DNA of 64,000 nucleotides from Lachnospiraceae bacterium (GTDB taxonomy: Bacteria > Bacillota > Clostridia > Lachnospirales > Lachnospiraceae), in assembly GCA_902363555.1 (NCBI GenBank), contig CABJAM010000002.1:248001-312000 (forward strand), in the 5' to 3' direction. The translations under genes were made by a program, and so were the position numbers. The notes under the pieces are model-generated. The model saw nothing but the letters and a program-made list of their open reading frames with translations, searched no databases and had not been told where the DNA came from. Of the stretch, positions 59,957 through 64,000 are shown in pieces (position 1 is the first letter of the stretch; each line of letters begins with the position of its first letter).

Positions 59957-60290
59957 TTTAAATACTCCTCCCATCCGCTCGTTTGCGGTACTTGATCTTG
60001 TGCGGTAACCGTTTGGCTCCTCAAAACGGCTGCCTTATGTGAAAATCTTATCATTCCCGGGCAAAAATAAATATTGAACAAAATTCCAAATTTATAAATT
60101 ATTTTAAGAAAAAATATTAAATGAATGGACAGATATTGAATATATTCGGATTTTATTTGGGATGTTCGGGAAATTAAAAAAGACGTCACATTTAGGCGGT
60201 TTTTCGGTGTTTTTATAAGCAAAACTTTAAAGCGGCTATTGAAAAAAAGCAAAAATTTATTTACTATATCTTTAGAAGGGGGAACCTTAA

Positions 60291-61886
60291 ATGTATAATC
60301 TTATTCTTGTGGATGATGAGCCCATTGTCCTCAAAGGCATCCAGGCCGTATTCAAATTGGAGGATTTTGGCTTTCATCTTGTTAAAACATATACAAACCC
60401 ATTACAGGCGCTGGGCGAGCTTGGCGACACAGCTCCGGATCTGATCATCACCGATGTAAAAATGCCGCAGATGGACGGCCTTCAGTTTTCCTCGGAGGTA
60501 AAAAAGCAGCTTCCGGATACGGAAATCGTCATATTATCCGGCCACGACAATTTTGCATTTGCCCAGGCCGCCATGCGTCTGGGAGCCGGGGATTACCTGC
60601 TCAAGCCCATTAAGAAAAAGGATTTTGAAAAAATGCTGGAAAATGCCCACGGCCGCCTGGCCCGCCGCGACAGCGAAAAAAAGCACAGGGAGGCTCTGGA
60701 TGAAACGACCCGGCTCAACTTTTCCATATTGCGCAACCGCTTTTTTGAACGGTTGTTAAACGAAGGAAGCCTGGAATCCAGGGAGCTTAGGATGCTTTAT
60801 GATCAGCTTGGATTTCATTTTGAAAATGCCGCCTTTGTACTGATCAAATTTGTCATTTATGAGATCACAGTCAATGATGACTACATGTCCACGGTGGAAG
60901 GGATCATCAGCGAGATTTCAGAAATGTTTTCGGGCCATGCCAGTATTGAGGAATTTTATACGGATGAATATTTATACTTTTTCATTTACGACTTTCGACA
61001 GGTCATCTTTCAGGAGGATGCGCTCCGCGGACAGATTGCCGAATATACAGCACTGAAAATGCGCCGCGGCATACGCCTGCTTACGGGCATCAGTGATATG
61101 TACAAGGGCATCGACCAGATTTTGCGGGCAGTCACCGAGTGCGATGAAGAAATACTCACCAGCGGCCGACATAACCAGACGAATAAGACCGCCATCCGAA
61201 GCCTTTACGCCGGCAATTCGGACTTACATATCCCCTATTCGGATATCGAAGCTTTATTTATTGGCATATCCAGCCATAACCTGCCCAAAATCAAGGATAT
61301 GGTCAGCAGCATTTACCATCTTCCCGCCGTGACCCTGTACAGAGATTTTGGACTGAGCATCACCCTGCTCATCCTTATTAAAATGTGCCACCTGCAAAAT
61401 AAATATTTGCAGAACCAGGAAAATCCGCCCAAGGTTTTTATTACCCAGGAAATGATCAGCATTAATTATCTGGCAGCGCATTACAGCAGCGCCGGGGCTT
61501 TGCAGGGCTTCATCTACGATATGGCCACCCGGCTCTCAGAGCTTCTACAGCGCCAGGAAAACTCCGCGCCGTCCAAGATCATTTTATCAGCCATCGGTTA
61601 TATTGACGAGCATTACCATGAAAATATCAACCTGTCCGATGTGGCCGGGAAAATTTTCATCAGCAAAAATTATCTCTGTGACCTGTTTAAAAAAGAGCTC
61701 AATGTGACCTTTATCGACTATGTAACGAACCTTCGCATCGAAAAGGCCAAGCAGCTTTTAAGCCAGAGCGACATGAAAATGTATGAAATATCGGAGGCTG
61801 TGGGCTACAATGATTATGCCTACTTTTCCCAGATATTTAAACGGCATACCGGAGTCACATTGTCCGAATACCGGAAAAAACATTAA
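60291..61886 (+). CDS. YesN-type response regulator (receiver plus AraC domain)
   Basis: 531 residues, AGAAGGGGG ribosome site. Receiver: LILVDDEPIVLKGI, phosphorylated Asp55 in LIITDVKMPQMDG, Lys in YLLKPIKKKDF. A long central helical region (about 125-420) has no recognised domain. The AraC domain ends the protein: INLSDVAGKIFISKNYLCDL and MYEISEAVGYNDYAYFSQIF, with HTGVTLSEYRKKH at the tail. Presumed partner of the YesM-type kinase at 56583; likely targets are the MFS gene between them or genes outside the window. Confidence 0.9.
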   Translation: MYNLILVDDEPIVLKGIQAVFKLEDFGFHLVKTYTNPLQALGELGDTAPDLIITDVKMPQMDGLQFSSEVKKQLPDTEIVILSGHDNFAFAQAAMRLGAGDYLLKPIKKKDFEKMLENAHGRLARRDSEKKHREALDETTRLNFSILRNRFFERLLNEGSLESRELRMLYDQLGFHFENAAFVLIKFVIYEITVNDDYMSTVEGIISEISEMFSGHASIEEFYTDEYLYFFIYDFRQVIFQEDALRGQIAEYTALKMRRGIRLLTGISDMYKGIDQILRAVTECDEEILTSGRHNQTNKTAIRSLYAGNSDLHIPYSDIEALFIGISSHNLPKIKDMVSSIYHLPAVTLYRDFGLSITLLILIKMCHLQNKYLQNQENPPKVFITQEMISINYLAAHYSSAGALQGFIYDMATRLSELLQRQENSAPSKIILSAIGYIDEHYHENINLSDVAGKIFISKNYLCDLFKKELNVTFIDYVTNLRIEKAKQLLSQSDMKMYEISEAVGYNDYAYFSQIFKRHTGVTLSEYRKKH

Positions 61887-62015
61887 GCTTCTGATCTTGC
61901 CCGGTTTTAGCCTTACATCTGCGCCAGACACAACTTTCTAGCCCTGAGAATACTATATTATAAATATTATTATCCGGCTTTCCATGGCGGGAACGGATAT
62001 TAAAGAGGTATTCGA

Positions 62016-63107
62016 TTGATAACCATAAGTCTGTGCATGATCGTCAAAAATGAAGCCCGGGTGCTGGAGCGCTGCCTTACAAGCATTGCTCCGGCTGTGG
62101 ATGAGATCATTATTGTAGATACGGGCTCTGAGGATGCCACCAAAGAAATTGCAGCAAAATTCACCGATAAAATTTATGATTTCCCGTGGATCGATGATTT
62201 TTCCGCTGCGCGGAATTTCTCGTTTTCAAAAGCGGCTATGGATTACTGTATGTGGCTGGACGCGGACGATGTGATCACTGCGGATAACCTTTCCAGGCTT
62301 ATAAAGTTAAAGCATACACTGGAGCCTTCCACGGACGTTGTCATGCTTTTATATGCGGGAGCATTTCACCGAGACGGCTCGCCGGCCTTTGTCTACTACC
62401 GGGAGCGGCTGATCCGCAGCCACTGCGGCCTGCTTTGGTGTGGACGGGTCCACGAGTGCATTGCCCCTGCGGGAAATGTGGTCTACGGTGATATTGTCAT
62501 CGAGCACAGAAAACCGGAGCACACCAATAACACCGGCCGGAACCTGCGCATCTACGAAGCAATGCTTTCCGAGGGCCAGACACTCAGTGCCCGGGATACA
62601 TTGTACTACGCCCGGGAGCTGTATTTCTCAGCGCATTACGAAAAAGCCCGGGATTATTTTATAAAGGTCATCTATGATGACAATGCCTGGTCGGAAAACC
62701 GGATTGACGCCTGCCGCCTCCTTGCTAAATGCGACGCATATCTGAACCGGCCCGATGAAGCGCTGGAGGCTCTGTTTAAAAGCTTTGCATTTGATCTGCC
62801 CAGAGCGGAATCACTTTATGATATCGGGATGCATTTCCAGAAGAAAAAGGATTACACTCAGGCGATCTACTGGTATGAGCTGGCTATGAACTGCCGGGAA
62901 AATTTACAGGCCGGCGGCTTTGTGGAAAAGGATTATTACGGATATTATCCGGCCGTACAGCTTTGCGTCTGCTATTACATCATCGGCGATACCCAGACCT
63001 CTTACCAATACCATAAAAAATCCGGTCAGTGGCATAACGACACCCCGGAATATCTTTTCAACGACGCCTTCTTCCGTCAAAAACACATCCAGACCTCACG
63101 CTCATAA
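62016..63107 (+). CDS. GT2-family glycosyltransferase with TPR-like C terminus
   Basis: 363 residues, TTG start with GAGG 7 nt upstream. ITISLCMIVKNEARVLERCL, DEIIIVDTGSEDATKEIAAK and the metal-binding MWLDADDVI form a GT-A fold; VHECIAP follows. After residue 200, paired helices (YYARELYFSAHYEKARDYFI; YDIGMHFQKKKDYTQAIYWY) look like TPRs. This layout resembles SunS-type S-glycosyltransferases and clostridial proteins that sit beside collagen-like genes. The next gene, 94 bp downstream, encodes a Thr-rich collagen-like protein, so O-glycosylation of its GXT repeats is a sensible guess. Confidence 0.88.
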   Translation: MITISLCMIVKNEARVLERCLTSIAPAVDEIIIVDTGSEDATKEIAAKFTDKIYDFPWIDDFSAARNFSFSKAAMDYCMWLDADDVITADNLSRLIKLKHTLEPSTDVVMLLYAGAFHRDGSPAFVYYRERLIRSHCGLLWCGRVHECIAPAGNVVYGDIVIEHRKPEHTNNTGRNLRIYEAMLSEGQTLSARDTLYYARELYFSAHYEKARDYFIKVIYDDNAWSENRIDACRLLAKCDAYLNRPDEALEALFKSFAFDLPRAESLYDIGMHFQKKKDYTQAIYWYELAMNCRENLQAGGFVEKDYYGYYPAVQLCVCYYIIGDTQTSYQYHKKSGQWHNDTPEYLFNDAFFRQKHIQTSRS

Positions 63108-63201
63108 GCCCCGGATCCAAAACATTGATGAAATTTACCGACAAAATTCTTTCTGATGCATATAATGAATTGATAACTAATAAAAAATAGGAGTCATTTA
63201 T

Positions 63202-64000
63202 ATGTATTTTGTCAATCCGTCAAATAATGATAAACCGATAAATACTGTGGTCCACACAAAGGGATGTGATCCCTGCCCACCAGACCCCACCTGCTGCTGC
63301 CGCGGACGCCGCGGCCCCGCGGGCCCACAGGGTGTAACAGGCCCCACCGGACCCACAGGTCCTACCGGTTCTGGTGCAGGTGATACCGGCCCCACAGGTC
63401 CTACCGGGCCCACCGGCGCTACCGGGGCGAGAGGAAATACCGGCCCTTCCGGGCCTGCGGGTACAGCCGCCACCATTACCATCGGCACAGTGACTACCGG
63501 AGAACCGGGAACACCCGTAGAAATCACCAATTCCGGAACCGATGAGGACGCAATATTTAATTTTGTCATCCCAAGAGGGGCGACCGGACTGGACGGCCCG
63601 GCCGGTGAGACCGGCGAAACCGGACCCACCGGGCCCACCGGCACGGCCGCTACCATTCGGATCGGTACAGTTACAACGGGAGATCCCAATGATCCAGCCG
63701 ATGTTACAAACTCCGGAACCGATGAGGACGCAGTATTTGACTTCGTTATTCCAAGAGGGGCGACCGGCTTGGACGGCCCCGCCGGCGAGACCGGCGAAAC
63801 CGGACCCACCGGGCCCACAGGCACAGCCGCTACCATTCGGATCGGTACAGTGATTACCGGTGATCCTGGCACACCGGCGGAAGTCACTAATTCCGGAACC
63901 GAGGAAGACGCTGTTTTTGACTTTGTCATTCCAAGAGGGGATACCGGCGGCGGTGGAACTCCGGATGTATTGGCCACCGTAGACCCTTCCGCCCAGACCA
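63202..64000 (+). CDS. Collagen-like GXT-repeat protein (partial, 3' end outside window)
   Basis: 266 codons visible; ATG at 63202 with AGGAG 8 nt upstream. A short N terminus has a Cys cluster (CDPCPPDPTCCCRGRRG), then collagen triplets GPT, GPA, GAT and so on. These alternate with a 60-residue module: TAATIxIGTVxTG, VTNSGTDEDAVFDFVIPRG, ATGLDGPAGETGETGPTGPT. The module's DNA repeats with a 180-bp period (63541-63720 and 63721-63900 nearly identical). Proteins of this kind form filaments on clostridial spores (BclA-like) or surfaces; the Thr residues are usual glycosylation sites. No signal peptide is seen, which favours a spore-coat/exosporium location. Confidence 0.88.
   Translation, partial: MYFVNPSNNDKPINTVVHTKGCDPCPPDPTCCCRGRRGPAGPQGVTGPTGPTGPTGSGAGDTGPTGPTGPTGATGARGNTGPSGPAGTAATITIGTVTTGEPGTPVEITNSGTDEDAIFNFVIPRGATGLDGPAGETGETGPTGPTGTAATIRIGTVTTGDPNDPADVTNSGTDEDAVFDFVIPRGATGLDGPAGETGETGPTGPTGTAATIRIGTVITGDPGTPAEVTNSGTEEDAVFDFVIPRGDTGGGGTPDVLATVDPSAQT

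Noticed and set aside
63198..63977. Long minus-strand frame of Pro/Val/Gly-rich sequence
   Set aside because: It is the antisense of the collagen-like GXT repeats; the plus frame has a start, ribosome site and known module, the minus frame does not.

Overview
The window looks like a chromosomal segment of an anaerobic low-to-mid GC Firmicute, most likely a Lachnospiraceae-type Clostridium relative. This rests on strong GGAGG-type ribosome sites, YesM/YesN-type and AraC regulators, GPH sugar transport, clostridial collagen-like GXT protein and BFD-like ferredoxin, not on any marker gene. I found no rRNA, tRNA, CRISPR array or complete insertion sequence.

Region 1 (1-22.1 kb, all minus strand) is part of a contractile injection system (CIS; phage-tail-like) locus. 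In transcription order: an AAA+ ATPase, a 759-residue membrane-active-looking candidate effector, a small possible chaperone, a LytTR response regulator, an AgrC-like histidine kinase, a STAND/SARP-type activator, a second AAA+ ATPase, a repeat-rich accessory protein, the tail sheath, tube 1, a tail-assembly protein, a DUF6760-like protein, tube 2, and a giant protein of more than 1984 residues that leaves the window. Baseplate, spike and terminator genes are presumably outside. Two promoters, ahead of the first ATPase and ahead of the sheath, share paired TGTTTA direct repeats 12 bp apart at an identical distance from the -10 box, which fits a SARP-type activator. A 21-bp-spaced direct repeat ahead of the activator gene fits control by the LytTR regulator. 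This suggests a cascade: signal, kinase, LytTR regulator, SARP activator, injection machine.

Region 2 (22.2-28.3 kb) is housekeeping: YitT membrane protein, L-asparaginase, BFD-like protein, MntP, pyrimidine-nucleoside phosphorylase and an L,D-transpeptidase.

Region 3 (28.4-43.1 kb) is rich in plant-polysaccharide functions: an AraC regulator divergent from a GH51 arabinofuranosidase, a GPH transporter with an alpha/beta hydrolase, and a tandem-GntR regulator followed by an AraC-GH39 fusion. Between them is an AraC/acyltransferase/MazG/RsmH-like/DAK-like gene run, plus a SnoaL-like protein and a flavodoxin.

Region 4 (43.2-50.4 kb) has an FAD oxidoreductase, a striking cluster of DnaA boxes, L-lactate dehydrogenase, an NSS transporter, a lipoprotein and an orphan solute-binding protein.

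Region 5 (50.4-56.3 kb) is visibly AT-rich and consists of single-gene units on the minus strand (XRE regulator, acetyltransferases, VOC, PNPOx, monooxygenase-like, SGNH esterase) with gene remnants and a recurring AAATTAGAATTT junction motif, like an integron-style cassette array without an integrase.

Region 6 (56.5-64 kb) returns to ordinary composition: a YesM-type kinase and YesN-type regulator either side of an MFS transporter, a GT2 glycosyltransferase, and a collagen-like surface or spore protein cut by the window end.
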